From positions 1,470,001-1,534,000 of the forward strand of contig NZ_CP087598.1 of assembly GCF_020990385.1 (NCBI RefSeq): a DNA stretch of 64,000 nucleotides, written 5' to 3'. The notes below the pieces were generated by a model. It saw only the letters and a program-made list of their open reading frames with translations. It was not told where the DNA came from and searched no databases. This stretch comes from Paracoccus sp. MA (GTDB lineage Bacteria > Pseudomonadota > Alphaproteobacteria > Rhodobacterales > Rhodobacteraceae). The translations under genes were made by a program, and so were the position numbers. Shown piece by piece: positions 45,829-56,709 of this stretch (its first letter is position 1; every line of letters starts with the position of its first letter).

Positions 45829-46779
45829 TCAGCCTCGCTCCGCCAGCCGGCGCTCGACCGCCTCCCAGATCAGCGCCGCGGCGTTGACGCCATCGAACCG
45901 CTCGAGTTCCTGGATGCCGGTGGGCGAGGTCACGTTGATCTCGGTCAGCCAACCGTCGATCACGTCGATTCCGGTAAAGATCAGCCCCTTCTCGCGCAGG
46001 ACCGGGCCGATCCGGGCGCAGATCTCGTATTCCCGCTCGGTCAGGCCGATCTTCTCGGGACGGCCGCCGACATGCATGTTGGAGCGCGCCTCGCCCGCGG
46101 CCGGGACGCGGTTGATTGCGCCGACCGGCTCGCCATCGACCAGGATGATGCGCTTGTCGCCCCTGACCACCGCGGGCAGGTATTTCTGCGCGATGATCGG
46201 CTCGCGGCTGTTGGCCAGGAAGGTTTCGACCAGCGAGGACAGGTTCGGATCGTCGGGCCGCATGTGGAAGATGCCGACCCCGCCATTGCCGTAGAGCGGC
46301 TTGAGGATGAAATCGCCATGCCGCTCGCGAAAGGCACGGATCTGCGCCAGGTCGCGGGTGATCAGCGTCGGTGGCGTCAGTTCGGGAAAATCCAGCACCA
46401 GCAGCTTCTCGGGACTGTTGCGCACCCAGAACGGATCGTTGACCACATAGGTCGAGGGATGCAATCGATCCAGCAGGTGGGTGGTGGTGATGTAGCCCAT
46501 GTCGAAGGGCGGGTCCTGCCGCAGCCAGACCACGTCGAATTCCGACAGGTCGACATCGACCCAGTCGCCGAAGGTCACGTGATTGCCCGGCTCTCGCCGC
46601 AGCGTGACGGGGCGGCCTCGGGCCAGGATCCTGCCCTCGCTATAGCTCAGCCGGTCGGCGGTGTACTGGAACAGCCGGTGCCCCCTCGCCTCGGCCTCGA
46701 GCCCCAGCCGGAAGGTGCTGTCACCGTCGATCGAGACCTGCTCGATCGGGTCCATCTGCAGGGCCACGTAAAGACTCAT
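45829..46779 (-). CDS. gshB: Glutathione synthetase
   Basis: An ATP-grasp ligase that joins gamma-glutamylcysteine and glycine (316 aa, normal). Family segments are [23 protein letters not shown], the ATP-binding [16 protein letters not shown] and the C-terminal [24 protein letters not shown] (quoted in parts). ATG 46779 was chosen; the frame is open further upstream. It sits in the common alphaproteobacterial order rsmI-yraN-gshB. Confidence 0.96.
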   Translation of the reverse strand: MSLYVALQMDPIEQVSIDGDSTFRLGLEAEARGHRLFQYTADRLSYSEGRILARGRPVTLRREPGNHVTFGDWVDVDLSEFDVVWLRQDPPFDMGYITTTHLLDRLHPSTYVVNDPFWVRNSPEKLLVLDFPELTPPTLITRDLAQIRAFRERHGDFILKPLYGNGGVGIFHMRPDDPNLSSLVETFLANSREPIIAQKYLPAVVRGDKRIILVDGEPVGAINRVPAAGEARSNMHVGGRPEKIGLTEREYEICARIGPVLREKGLIFTGIDVIDGWLTEINVTSPTGIQELERFDGVNAAALIWEAVERRLAERG

Positions 46780-46847
46780 GCCATCATCCCCAGCCTGTTT
46801 CGAGCGATCTTGTCGCGCGCGCGGGCCGGGTTTGCAAGCCGCAGCGG

Positions 46848-47261
46848 TCAGTTCATGCCAAAGGCATTCTCGATGATCTCGACCCGGCCGAGCTGGTCGA
46901 CCAGCGCGGCATCGAAACGCATCGCGGTCAGCAGGCCCGCAGGCAGGCGCCCGCAATATTCCAGCGCAGCCTGGCAGATCCGGGCGATCTGCCGGCCGCT
47001 GATCCGCTCGGCCGCGCGGTCGTGACAATGCGACCTCTTGACCTCGACAAAGGCATATTCCTCATCCTTGCGCAGGATCAGGTCGATTTCGCCGCCCCGG
47101 CCGCGCCAACGCTCGGCCAGCACCTCATAGCCGCGCCGGCGATATTCCCGCGCCACCGATTCCTCGGCGAAACGGCCTGCGGCACAGGCGACGGCACCCC
47201 GCCGCGCCCTGACGCCGATGGCCGGAACAGGCGTCCCCTCGGAGATTCTTTCGAACTTCAT
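46848..47261 (-). CDS. YraN family endonuclease-like protein
   Basis: A 137-aa PD-(D/E)xK-fold protein: [27 protein letters not shown] and FVEVKRS give the Glu-Asp-Glu-x-Lys pattern. Its start overlaps the rsmI stop by 4 bp. The family is conserved beside rsmI in many bacteria; its biological role is not settled. Confidence 0.9.
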   Translation of the reverse strand: MKFERISEGTPVPAIGVRARRGAVACAAGRFAEESVAREYRRRGYEVLAERWRGRGGEIDLILRKDEEYAFVEVKRSHCHDRAAERISGRQIARICQAALEYCGRLPAGLLTAMRFDAALVDQLGRVEIIENAFGMN

Positions 47262-48166
47262 TCCCGTTCCCTCTTCATCTCCACCGCCAGCGCATAGACC
47301 TCGCGCCGGGGCAGACCGAACCGCGCAGCAACCTCTGCCGCCGCCTCTTTCACGGACAGCGTGCCCAGCAGCCCGTCCAGAGCCACGCGCAAGCTGCCCT
47401 CATCCGCGACGACGGGTTCGGGACGCCCGAACAGCACCACGACCTCGCCGCGCAACCCTTCCGCAGGGATTTTTTCGACCAGCTCCGCCGCGCTGCCACG
47501 CATCACCTCTTCGAACTTCTTGGTCAGTTCCCTGCAGATCACCGTAGACCGATTCGCCTCAGTTTCGCACAAGTTCTCCAACAGTTGCTTAACGCGCCTC
47601 GGGCTTTCGAAGGCGATCACCGTCGCGTCGACCTTTTGCCAGCTCTCGATCCATTTCCGGCGCGCGCCGCCGGCGGCCGGGGGAAAGCCGACGAACAGGA
47701 AGCGGTCGCTGGGCAGGCCCGAGACCGACAGCGCCGCCAGCGCCGCCGATGGCCCGGGCAGCGCGCGAACCGCAAACCCGGCCTCGGCGGCGTCCCGCGC
47801 CAGGCGGTAGCCCGGATCGGCGACCAGCGGCGTGCCGGCATCCGAGGCATAGGCCACGCTCTTCCCCTCGCCCAGCGCCGCGAGGATCGCCGGGCGTGCC
47901 CGGTCGGCATTGTGGTCGTGATAGGCGACGAGCCGCCGGCCGCGCAGCGCGATGCCGTGAATATCCAGCAGATGCCGCAGGTTGCGGGTATCCTCGGCCG
48001 CCAGCACATCGGCCGTGTTCAGCACGTCGAGCGCCCGCAGGGTGATGTCGCGCGCCGCCCCGATCGGGGTCGCGACCAGGTAGAGGCCCGGCTCGGGCGC
48101 GGCGGCCGAAACGGTCAGGGAAAGCGGCCGCGCGCCCGTCCCGGTTGTGCTGGCGCTGTCCTCCAT
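47258..48166 (-). CDS. rsmI: 16S rRNA (cytidine(1402)-2'-O)-methyltransferase RsmI
   Basis: A SAM-dependent tetrapyrrole-methylase-fold enzyme (302 aa) that methylates the ribose of C1402 in 16S rRNA. Motifs are LYLVATPIG near residue 30, AEDTRN, SDAGTPLVADPGYRL, LPGPSAALAALSVSGLP and FESPRRV. ATG 48166 has AAAGGGA upstream. It is divergent from the LpoA-like lipoprotein gene, a conserved arrangement. Confidence 0.96.
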   Translation of the reverse strand: MEDSASTTGTGARPLSLTVSAAAPEPGLYLVATPIGAARDITLRALDVLNTADVLAAEDTRNLRHLLDIHGIALRGRRLVAYHDHNADRARPAILAALGEGKSVAYASDAGTPLVADPGYRLARDAAEAGFAVRALPGPSAALAALSVSGLPSDRFLFVGFPPAAGGARRKWIESWQKVDATVIAFESPRRVKQLLENLCETEANRSTVICRELTKKFEEVMRGSAAELVEKIPAEGLRGEVVVLFGRPEPVVADEGSLRVALDGLLGTLSVKEAAAEVAARFGLPRREVYALAVEMKRERE

Positions 48167-48268
48167 CGCGGGTCCCTTTCTCTCTGCCGGGCAAGTTGCC
48201 ATGTCCGGAATATGCCAATAACCTGCCCCCATCAAACCCCCAGCCTCGATCCAACAGGGAATCACGCC

Positions 48269-49471
48269 ATGACCGTCCTGAAAACGATCCGCGGCGCCTT
48301 CGACCTGCGCCGTCCGCTGGCGCGCGTCGGAGCTGTCCTTGCCGCCGTGACGCTTGCCGCCTGCCAGCCCATCGAGATGGGGGCCTCGGGCCCGCAGACC
48401 GGCCAGAGCATCGACCCGTCGCAGCCGGTGCCGGTGGCGCTGCTGGTGCCGGGGGGCACGGGCAGCGCGGATCTGGACTGGCTGGCGCGCTCCCTGACCA
48501 ATTCGGCCAAGATGGCGGCCGCGGATGCGCGCGGCGCGACCATCGACCTGCGGATCTACAATGCCGGCTCGGAGCCCGGCACGGCCGTCGCCATGGCCAA
48601 CCAGGCGGTGGCCGAGGGTGCCAAGATCATCCTGGGCCCGCTTTTCGCCGACAGCGCCAATGCGGTCGGCAATGCCATGGCGCCGCAGGGCGTCAACGTG
48701 CTGTCCTTCTCGAACAACACCGACATCGCCGGCGGCAATGTCTTCGTGCTGGGCAACACCTTCGACAACGTCGCCGACCGGCTGGTCAAATACGGCGTCA
48801 GGAACGGCAAGCGCCGCATCCTGATGGTGGCCGAGGACGACACTGCCGGCCAGGTCGGCGCCCACGCGATCCAGCGCGCCATCCAGCGCAACGGCGCCAC
48901 CCTGGTCGGCACCGCCGTGCATCCGCTATCCAAGCAGGGCATCGACGGCATCGTGCCGAATGTCGCCCAGGCGGCGCTGTCGGGCAATGTCGACGCGGTC
49001 TTCCTGACCGCGAACCAGGGCGCGGTGCTGCCCTATCTGACCGACAGGCTGGCCGATGCCGGCGTCACCTCGGCCTCGGTGCAGATGATGGGGCTGACGC
49101 GCTGGGACCAGCCCTCGGCCCGGCTGCAGCTGCGCGGCGTGCAGGGCGGCTGGTTCGCCATTCCCGACACCACGCTCAAGGCGCAGTTCGACCAGCGTTA
49201 CCGCGCCGCCCATGGCGAGACCCCGCACGAGCTGGGCTCGCTGGCCTATGACGGGGTCGCGGCCATCGCGGCGCTGGTGCGGGCGGGCAAGCGCAATGCG
49301 CTGACCACCTCGGGCCTGACGCAGAGCGCGGGCTTCGCCGGGGTCTCGGGCGCCTTCCGTCTCAAGCGGGACGGCACCAACGAACGCGCCCTGGCGGTGG
49401 CCACGGTGCGGGGCAACCAGGTGGTGGTGCTGGATCCGGCGCCGCGCAGCTTCGGCGGCTTCGGGTTCTGA
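48269..49471 (+). CDS. LpoA-like penicillin-binding protein activator (lipoprotein)
   Basis: A 400-aa lipoprotein. The signal peptide ends in the lipobox LAAC with Cys32. The mature part is a type I periplasmic-binding fold (VPVALLVPGG, IILGPLFADSANAVG, VNVLSFSNNTDIAGG), the family named after E. coli LpoA but also similar to branched-chain amino acid-binding proteins. There are no transporter genes nearby, and divergence from rsmI-yraN matches the classic LpoA neighbourhood, so PBP activation is preferred. RBS AGGGA precedes ATG 48269. Confidence 0.85.
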   Translation: MTVLKTIRGAFDLRRPLARVGAVLAAVTLAACQPIEMGASGPQTGQSIDPSQPVPVALLVPGGTGSADLDWLARSLTNSAKMAAADARGATIDLRIYNAGSEPGTAVAMANQAVAEGAKIILGPLFADSANAVGNAMAPQGVNVLSFSNNTDIAGGNVFVLGNTFDNVADRLVKYGVRNGKRRILMVAEDDTAGQVGAHAIQRAIQRNGATLVGTAVHPLSKQGIDGIVPNVAQAALSGNVDAVFLTANQGAVLPYLTDRLADAGVTSASVQMMGLTRWDQPSARLQLRGVQGGWFAIPDTTLKAQFDQRYRAAHGETPHELGSLAYDGVAAIAALVRAGKRNALTTSGLTQSAGFAGVSGAFRLKRDGTNERALAVATVRGNQVVVLDPAPRSFGGFGF

Positions 49472-49473
49472 TC

Positions 49474-52284
49474 TTGAGCGCCAGGGACACCGACACCTTG
49501 CCGCAAAGCGCCCCGGCCCTGCCCGGGGCGCATTCGCTGTTCGCCCCCGAAAGCTTCCTGCCCGCGCTGACCGGCGCGCTGGCGGATATCGCCGAGCCGC
49601 GCGAGATCCGCGCCCGCACCGTCGCCATCCTGTCCCAGGCGCGCGCGGCCGCCATGGAGGATATCGCGGCCGGCTTCATGTCCCACCCCCGCGCCGCGCG
49701 CGAGACGGTGCGCGCCATCGCCAGCCTGACCGACGCCGTCGTGCTGGCGATCCATCACGTCGCGACCACCATCCTGCACCCGCTGCTCAACCCCACCGAT
49801 GCCGAGCGGCTGGCGGTGCTGGCCATCGGCGGCTATGGCCGGGCCGAGATGGCGCCGCAATCCGACGTGGACCTGCTGTTCCTGACGCCGTGGAAGGTCA
49901 GCGGCTGGGCGGAAAGCGTCGTCGAATCCATGCTCTACATGCTGTGGGACCTGAAGCTGAAGATCGGCCAGTCCACGCGCTCGGTCGATGACTGCCTGCG
50001 GCTGGGCGCCGGCGACATCACCATCCGCACCAGCCTGCTGGAGCATCGGCTGATCTGCGGGCACGCCACCGCCGCCGAAACCCTGCGCGACCGGCTCTGG
50101 TCCGAGCTGTTCGACAAGACCGTCCCCCAGTTCATCGAGGCGAAGCTGGCCGAACGCGCCGAGCGCCACCGCCGCCAGGGTGGGCAGCGCTATGTGCTGG
50201 AGCCCAACGTCAAGGAGGGCAAGGGCGGCCTGCGCGACCTGCAGACCCTCTACTGGATCGCCAAATACATCCATCGCGTCGACCGCGCCGTGGAACTGGT
50301 CGACCTGGGCTTCTTCACCCGCGACGAGCACCTGACCTTCTGGCAGGCCGAGGATTTCCTTTGGGCCGTGCGCTGCCACCTGCACCTGATCGCCGGCCGG
50401 CCGCAGGACCAGCTGACCTTCGACATGCAGGTCGAGGTGGCCAAGCGCATGGGCTATCGCGACCTCGGCGGCCGCCGCGCGGTCGAGATCTTCATGCAGG
50501 ACTATTTCCTGCACGCCACCAAGGTCGGCGAGCTGACCCGGGTGTTCCTCGTCGCGCTGGAGGCAAGGCACCTTTACAAGGCGCCGATCATGAACCGGCT
50601 GTTCCAGCGCCGCCGCCGCGTCCGGGCCGGCTTTCGCGTGGATCGCGGGCGGCTGACCTATGCCGACGAGAAGCAGTTCCTGTCCGATCCGCTGAACATC
50701 CTGCGGCTCTTCGAGGAGGCGCTGCGGACCGGCATCCTGATCCATCCCGACGCCATGCGCGCCGTCGCGGCCAATCTGGAGATGATCGACGACCGCATGC
50801 GCTCGGACCCCGAGGCGGTGCGCATCTTCCTCGACCTGCTGCTGAAGCACGGCAACCCGGAACGCTCGCTGCGCCGGATGAACGAATTGGGCGTGCTGGC
50901 CGCCTTCATCCCGGAATTCGCTCCGGTGGTGGCGATGATGCAGTTCAACGTCTATCACCATTACACGGTGGACGAGCACCTGATCCAATGCGTCGCCGCC
51001 CTGGCCGCCATCGAGCGCGGCGAGGATGCCGAGGACCTGCCGGTGGTCAGCAAGATCATGCGGGGCAAGGTGAACCGGCGGGTGATCTACCTTGCCGTGC
51101 TGCTGCACGACATCGGCAAGGGCCGGGCCGAGGACCATTCGATCCTGGGCGCCCGGCTGGCGCGGCGCATCTGCACCCGCTTCGGCCTGCCGGCGGACGA
51201 GATCGAGACCATCGAATGGCTGATCCGCAACCACCTGCTGATGTCGGACGTGGCGCAGAAACGCGACATCGCCGATCCGCGCACGCTGCGCGACTTTGCG
51301 AAGGCGGTGAAGACCACCCGGCGGCTGGACATGCTGCTGGTGCTGACCGTCTGCGACATCCGCGGCGTCGGCCCCGGCACCTGGAACAACTGGAAGGCGA
51401 TGCTGCTGCGCAAGCTGCACCAGGAAACCAAGGCGGCGCTGGAAAACGGCCTTGAGGAGCTGAACCGCGACAAGCGCACCGGCGAGGCCAAGCGCTCGCT
51501 GCGCCACCTGCTGACCGCCAAGGGCTGGGAGCCGAAGGCGATCAAGGCCGAGCTGGGCCGGCATTACGACAATTACTGGCCGGGCCTGCCGACCGAGACG
51601 CAATATGTCTTTGCCGAGATGCTGAAGGACCTGGGCGATGACGAGATCCGCACCGACCTGCATCCCGACACCGACCGCGACGCCACCCGCGCCGCCTTCG
51701 TGCTGGCCGACCATCCCGGCATCTTCTCGCGCATGGCCGGGGCGCTGGCGCTGGTCGGGGCGAACATCGTCGATGCCCGCACCTATACCACCAAGGACGG
51801 TTTCGCGACGGCGGTGTTCTGGCTGCAGGATGCCGACGGCCATCCCTATGCCGCCGACCGGCTGCCGCGCCTGCACACCATGATCCAGCGCACGCTGAAG
51901 GGCGAGATCGTCGCGCGCGAGGCGCTGGCCGGCCGCGACAAGCCCCGCAAGCGCGACAGCGCCTTCCGCTTCCCGACGCATATCACCTTCGACAACGAGG
52001 GCAGCGACGTCTACACCGTCATCGAGGTCGATACCCGCGACCGTCCCGGCCTGCTCTACGACCTGACGCGCACCCTGGCCGACAACCATATCCAGATCGC
52101 CAGCGCGGTGATCGCCACCTTCGGCGCGCAGGTGGTGGACACCTTCTATGTCAAGGACATGTTCGGGCTGAAGCTGCACCAGGCCGGCCGCCGCGAGTCG
52201 CTGGAGAAGAAGCTGCGCCAGGCGATCAAGGACGGGGCCGAGCGCGCCGAACGCGCCGGGCGGCCGCTGGGCGGGACGTTCTGA
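49474..52284 (+). CDS. glnD: [Protein-PII] uridylyltransferase/uridylyl-removing enzyme GlnD
   Basis: The nitrogen-status sensor that adds or removes UMP on PII (936 aa). The nucleotidyltransferase motif GGYGRAEMAPQSDVDLLFL starts at residue 119. The HD domain has LLHDIGKG with His545-Asp546. Two ACT domains follow, beginning near 740 (FVLADHPGIFSRMAGAL) and 848 (TVIEVDTRDRPGLLYDL), which bind glutamine. The TTG start lies 2 bp after the lipoprotein stop and gives the usual length; a later start cannot be excluded. Confidence 0.95.
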   Translation: MSARDTDTLPQSAPALPGAHSLFAPESFLPALTGALADIAEPREIRARTVAILSQARAAAMEDIAAGFMSHPRAARETVRAIASLTDAVVLAIHHVATTILHPLLNPTDAERLAVLAIGGYGRAEMAPQSDVDLLFLTPWKVSGWAESVVESMLYMLWDLKLKIGQSTRSVDDCLRLGAGDITIRTSLLEHRLICGHATAAETLRDRLWSELFDKTVPQFIEAKLAERAERHRRQGGQRYVLEPNVKEGKGGLRDLQTLYWIAKYIHRVDRAVELVDLGFFTRDEHLTFWQAEDFLWAVRCHLHLIAGRPQDQLTFDMQVEVAKRMGYRDLGGRRAVEIFMQDYFLHATKVGELTRVFLVALEARHLYKAPIMNRLFQRRRRVRAGFRVDRGRLTYADEKQFLSDPLNILRLFEEALRTGILIHPDAMRAVAANLEMIDDRMRSDPEAVRIFLDLLLKHGNPERSLRRMNELGVLAAFIPEFAPVVAMMQFNVYHHYTVDEHLIQCVAALAAIERGEDAEDLPVVSKIMRGKVNRRVIYLAVLLHDIGKGRAEDHSILGARLARRICTRFGLPADEIETIEWLIRNHLLMSDVAQKRDIADPRTLRDFAKAVKTTRRLDMLLVLTVCDIRGVGPGTWNNWKAMLLRKLHQETKAALENGLEELNRDKRTGEAKRSLRHLLTAKGWEPKAIKAELGRHYDNYWPGLPTETQYVFAEMLKDLGDDEIRTDLHPDTDRDATRAAFVLADHPGIFSRMAGALALVGANIVDARTYTTKDGFATAVFWLQDADGHPYAADRLPRLHTMIQRTLKGEIVAREALAGRDKPRKRDSAFRFPTHITFDNEGSDVYTVIEVDTRDRPGLLYDLTRTLADNHIQIASAVIATFGAQVVDTFYVKDMFGLKLHQAGRRESLEKKLRQAIKDGAERAERAGRPLGGTF

Positions 52285-52294
52285 GGGACCAAAG

Positions 52295-53839
52295 ATGCAA
52301 CCGATCAGACTAATCCGGGGCTTCCTCTCGGTGGGGGCGTGGACTCTGGCCAGCCGCGTCGTAGGCTTCGTCCGCGACGTGATGATCGCCGCCTATCTGG
52401 GCACCGGCCCGGTGGCGCAGGCCTATATCGTCGCCTTCACCCTGCCCAACATGTTCCGCCGCTTCTTCGCCGAGGGCGCCTTCAACACCGCCTTCGTGCC
52501 GATGTTCGCCAAGCGGCTGGAAAGCGGCGAGAACCCGCGCGGCTTTGCCGAGGAGGCCTTTTCGGGGCTGTTCTCGGTGGTGCTGGTCGTGTCGCTGATC
52601 GCGCATCTGGCCATGCCCTGGCTGGTGCTGATGCAGGCCGCGGGCTTCCAGGGCGACGAGCGTTTCGAGCTGGCGGTGATCTATGGCCGCATCTGCTTTC
52701 CCTATATCCTGTTCATCTCGCTGACCGCGCTGCTTTCGGGGCTGCTGAACGCCGGCGGGCGCTTCATGGCCGCGGCCGCCGCGCCGGTGCTGATGAACTT
52801 CGTCCTGATCGCCGCCATGCTGCTGGCCGACTGGCGGGGCTGGGACATGGGGCTGGCCATGGCCTGGTCCACCCCGGTCTCGGGCATCGCGCAGCTCTTC
52901 ACCGTCTGGTGGGCGGCAAAGCGCATGGGCTTTCCGCTGCGCCTGCGCCGGCCGCGGCTGACGCCGGACATGCGGCGCCTGCTGGCCGTGGCCGCGCCCG
53001 CGGTGCTGGCGGGCGGCGTGGTGCAGGTCAACCTGCTGGTCGGGCGGCAGGTCGGCTCGTTCTTCGACGGCGCCATCGCCTGGCTGACCAATGCCGATCG
53101 GCTGTATCAGCTGCCGCTGGGGGTGGTGGGCATCGCCATCGGCATCGTGCTTTTGCCCGACATCTCGCGCCGGCTGAAATCCGGCGATACCGGCGGCGGC
53201 AGGCACGCCTATAACCGCGCCGCCGAATTCGCGCTGTTCCTGACCGTGCCGGCCGCGGTGGCGCTGGTGGTGATGGCCTATCCGCTGATCTCGGTGCTGT
53301 TCCGGCGCGGCGCCTTCCTGACTGCCGATGTCGGGCCGACCGCGCTGGCGCTGGCAATCTACGGGCTCGGCCTGCCGGCCTTCGTCCTGCAAAAGGTGCT
53401 GCAGCCGCTGTATTTCGCCCGCGAGGACACCCGCACCCCGTTCCGCTTCGCGGTCTGGTCCATGGTGGTCAATGCGGTGGTGGCGCTGGGGCTGGCGCCC
53501 TTCATCGGCTTTTCCGCCGCCGCATGGGGCACCACCGTCGCCGGCTGGACCATGGCGGCGCAGCTCTGGCGCGGCACGAAAGCCTTCGGCGAGGCGGCCG
53601 CGCTCGACGACCGCTTCCGCCACCGCCTGCCCCGCATCTGCGCGGCATCCGCGGTCATGGGCGCGGTGATCTGGGGCCTGATGCTGGCCCTGGGCGACAC
53701 GCTGGAGCAGCCCGGGACGCGCTATCTGGCGCTGGCCGCGCTGGTCCTGGGCGGCATGGCGGCCTATGGCGCGGCGGCGCTGGTGCTGGGCGCGTTCCGG
53801 CCCTCGGACCTGCGCGCGGGCTTGCGGCGTCAGCGCTGA
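52295..53839 (+). CDS. murJ: Lipid II flippase MurJ
   Basis: A MOP-superfamily flippase of 514 aa with about 14 membrane helices. It moves lipid II across the membrane for peptidoglycan synthesis. Recognised by [37 protein letters not shown] and [17 protein letters not shown]. It begins 10 bp after glnD, a common alphaproteobacterial pair. Its last codons overlap the convergent rhomboid-like gene within a palindrome. Confidence 0.96.
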   Translation: MQPIRLIRGFLSVGAWTLASRVVGFVRDVMIAAYLGTGPVAQAYIVAFTLPNMFRRFFAEGAFNTAFVPMFAKRLESGENPRGFAEEAFSGLFSVVLVVSLIAHLAMPWLVLMQAAGFQGDERFELAVIYGRICFPYILFISLTALLSGLLNAGGRFMAAAAAPVLMNFVLIAAMLLADWRGWDMGLAMAWSTPVSGIAQLFTVWWAAKRMGFPLRLRRPRLTPDMRRLLAVAAPAVLAGGVVQVNLLVGRQVGSFFDGAIAWLTNADRLYQLPLGVVGIAIGIVLLPDISRRLKSGDTGGGRHAYNRAAEFALFLTVPAAVALVVMAYPLISVLFRRGAFLTADVGPTALALAIYGLGLPAFVLQKVLQPLYFAREDTRTPFRFAVWSMVVNAVVALGLAPFIGFSAAAWGTTVAGWTMAAQLWRGTKAFGEAAALDDRFRHRLPRICAASAVMGAVIWGLMLALGDTLEQPGTRYLALAALVLGGMAAYGAAALVLGAFRPSDLRAGLRRQR

Positions 53840-54543
53840 CGGATCTGGCGCATCACGCGCCCGATCCCGCCCGGCACCAGCACGAAGGACAGAAGGAAGC
53901 CGCAGCAGAAGCCGGCGATCTCGGCGATCCAGGTCAGGCTGCCGTCCTGGAACAGGATGCCGAAGACCAGCTGGAAGGCCAGCAGCATGCCGATCAGGGT
54001 GAAGGCGCGCAGGCGGTTCGCGTTCTCCTGCCCCAGCCGCGTCCAGAGCAGGAAGGTGAAGGCACCGACGAAGCCGTAGACCGCCGGATAGCCGCCGATC
54101 AGCGCCTGGAAGCGGAACTGCGGCAGAAGCCCCGCCGCCAGCGTATAGACCAGCGCGCCCCCGATGGCCGAGCCGAAGAACAGCGCCGCGACCGCCCAAG
54201 GCCGGAACTGGTTCGCGATCAGGTTCCCCAGCGCCAGCGTGAAGACGATGACGAACAGCGCATGGGTCAGCGACAGATGCACGAAGGAATAGGTCAGGAT
54301 GCGCCAGCTCTGGTCCAGCAGGAACACCTTCATCTGCCACAGCCGCAGCACGAATTCGGGGATATAGGCGGTGCGCTCGACCGCGATCTGGCGCATGGCG
54401 AGGCCGGCGCCCTGCCCGCCGCCGCCGATGAAGCCCATCTGCGCCAGGCCGAACACCGCCTCGCAGGCGATCATCGGCAGGGCGATCATCCAGACCACGG
54501 CGGGCACGGGGTTCAGCGGCGATTCATCGTAACCGGGTCGCAT
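53830..54543 (-). CDS. Rhomboid-like membrane protein lacking catalytic residues
   Basis: A 237-aa rhomboid-fold protein with about six helices. The rhomboid region [18 protein letters not shown] keeps both structural histidines (His89, His94). The serine motif, normally GxSGAxYG, reads GGYPAVYG, so Tyr152-Pro153 replaces Ser-Gly. The catalytic histidine segment reads WIAEIAGF, with Glu208 where His is expected. It is therefore probably a pseudoprotease that binds rather than cleaves membrane clients. ATG 54543 has AAGGAG upstream. It overlaps the murJ end by 10 bp, convergent. Confidence 0.85.
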   Translation of the reverse strand: MRPGYDESPLNPVPAVVWMIALPMIACEAVFGLAQMGFIGGGGQGAGLAMRQIAVERTAYIPEFVLRLWQMKVFLLDQSWRILTYSFVHLSLTHALFVIVFTLALGNLIANQFRPWAVAALFFGSAIGGALVYTLAAGLLPQFRFQALIGGYPAVYGFVGAFTFLLWTRLGQENANRLRAFTLIGMLLAFQLVFGILFQDGSLTWIAEIAGFCCGFLLSFVLVPGGIGRVMRQIRQR

Positions 54544-54651
54544 CGAGGCTCCTTTCCAGTGGGCTGTTGCGCAAGCCCTCCTTGCGGGCGGTTGCGCCCG
54601 ACCGGGGCAAGAGGTAAGCCAGCCACCGGGATTTTCCAAGCAGGTAGTGCC

Positions 54652-55671
54652 ATGACCACGAGCTTCGCCAAGCGCATCTTTTCCGGCATCCAGCCCTCGG
54701 GCGGGCTGACGCTGGGCAACTATCTGGGCGCGCTGAAACGCTTTGCGGACTATCAGGGCAAGGGGGCCGAGACGATCTATTGCGTCGTGGACCTGCACGC
54801 GATCACCGTCTGGCAGGAGCCCGAGAAGCTCAGGCACAACACCCGCGAGGTCGCGGCGGCCTTCATGGCCTCGGGCGTGGACCCCGAGGTCTCGATCCTG
54901 TTCAACCAGAGCCAGGTTTCGCAGCATGCGGAGCTCGCCTGGCTGTTCAACACCGTGGCGCGGGTGGGCTGGATGTATCGCATGACCCAGTTCAAGGACA
55001 AGGCCGGCAAGAACAGCGAGAATTCCAGCCTCGGCCTTCTGGCCTATCCGTCGCTGATGGCCGCCGACATCCTGGCCTATCACGCCACCGCCGTGCCGGT
55101 GGGCGAGGACCAGAAGCAGCATCTGGAGCTGACCCGAGACATCGCCGCCAAGTTCAACCACGATTACGGCGTGGACTTCTTCCCGATCACCGAGCCGATG
55201 ATCGAGGGCACGGCCACCCGCGTCATGTCCCTGCGCGACGGGTCCAGGAAGATGTCGAAATCCGACCCCTCGGATGCCAGCCGCATCAACCTGACCGACG
55301 ATGCCGACGCCATCGCGCAAAAGATCCGCAAGGCGCGCACCGATGCCGATCCGCTGCCCGGCACGATGGAGGGGCTGAAGGACCGGCCCGAGGCGAAGAA
55401 CCTGGTCAACATCTATGCCGCGCTGACCGGCGAGAGCGGCGATCAGGTGCTGGCCCGCTTCGAGGGCCAGGGCTTCGGCGCCTTCAAGCCCGCGCTGGCC
55501 GAGGTGGCGGTCGAGGCCCTGGCGCCGATCACCCGGCGGATGACCGAGTTCATGGCCGACCCGGCCGAGATCGACCGCATCCTCGGCCGCGGCGCCGACC
55601 AGGCGCAGGCCATCGCCCAACCGATCGTCGAGCGCACCAAGGACATCATGGGCATGATCCGCTCGCGCTGA
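54652..55671 (+). CDS. trpS: Tryptophanyl-tRNA synthetase
   Basis: This charges tRNA-Trp (339 aa). The class I signatures are [17 protein letters not shown] at the start (HIGH-equivalent) and KMSKS at 200-204. ATG 54652 follows AGGTAG. The 108-bp gap to the divergent rhomboid-like gene has two short GC hairpins (around 54558-54599) but no recognisable leader peptide. Confidence 0.97.
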   Translation: MTTSFAKRIFSGIQPSGGLTLGNYLGALKRFADYQGKGAETIYCVVDLHAITVWQEPEKLRHNTREVAAAFMASGVDPEVSILFNQSQVSQHAELAWLFNTVARVGWMYRMTQFKDKAGKNSENSSLGLLAYPSLMAADILAYHATAVPVGEDQKQHLELTRDIAAKFNHDYGVDFFPITEPMIEGTATRVMSLRDGSRKMSKSDPSDASRINLTDDADAIAQKIRKARTDADPLPGTMEGLKDRPEAKNLVNIYAALTGESGDQVLARFEGQGFGAFKPALAEVAVEALAPITRRMTEFMADPAEIDRILGRGADQAQAIAQPIVERTKDIMGMIRSR

Positions 55672-55749
55672 GCGGGCCGCAAATGTCCCAATGACTTCCC
55701 GGCAGGATGGGCTATGATTCCCCGATCCTGCCGCAGAACGGGAAAGACC

Positions 55750-56709
<960 letters not shown>

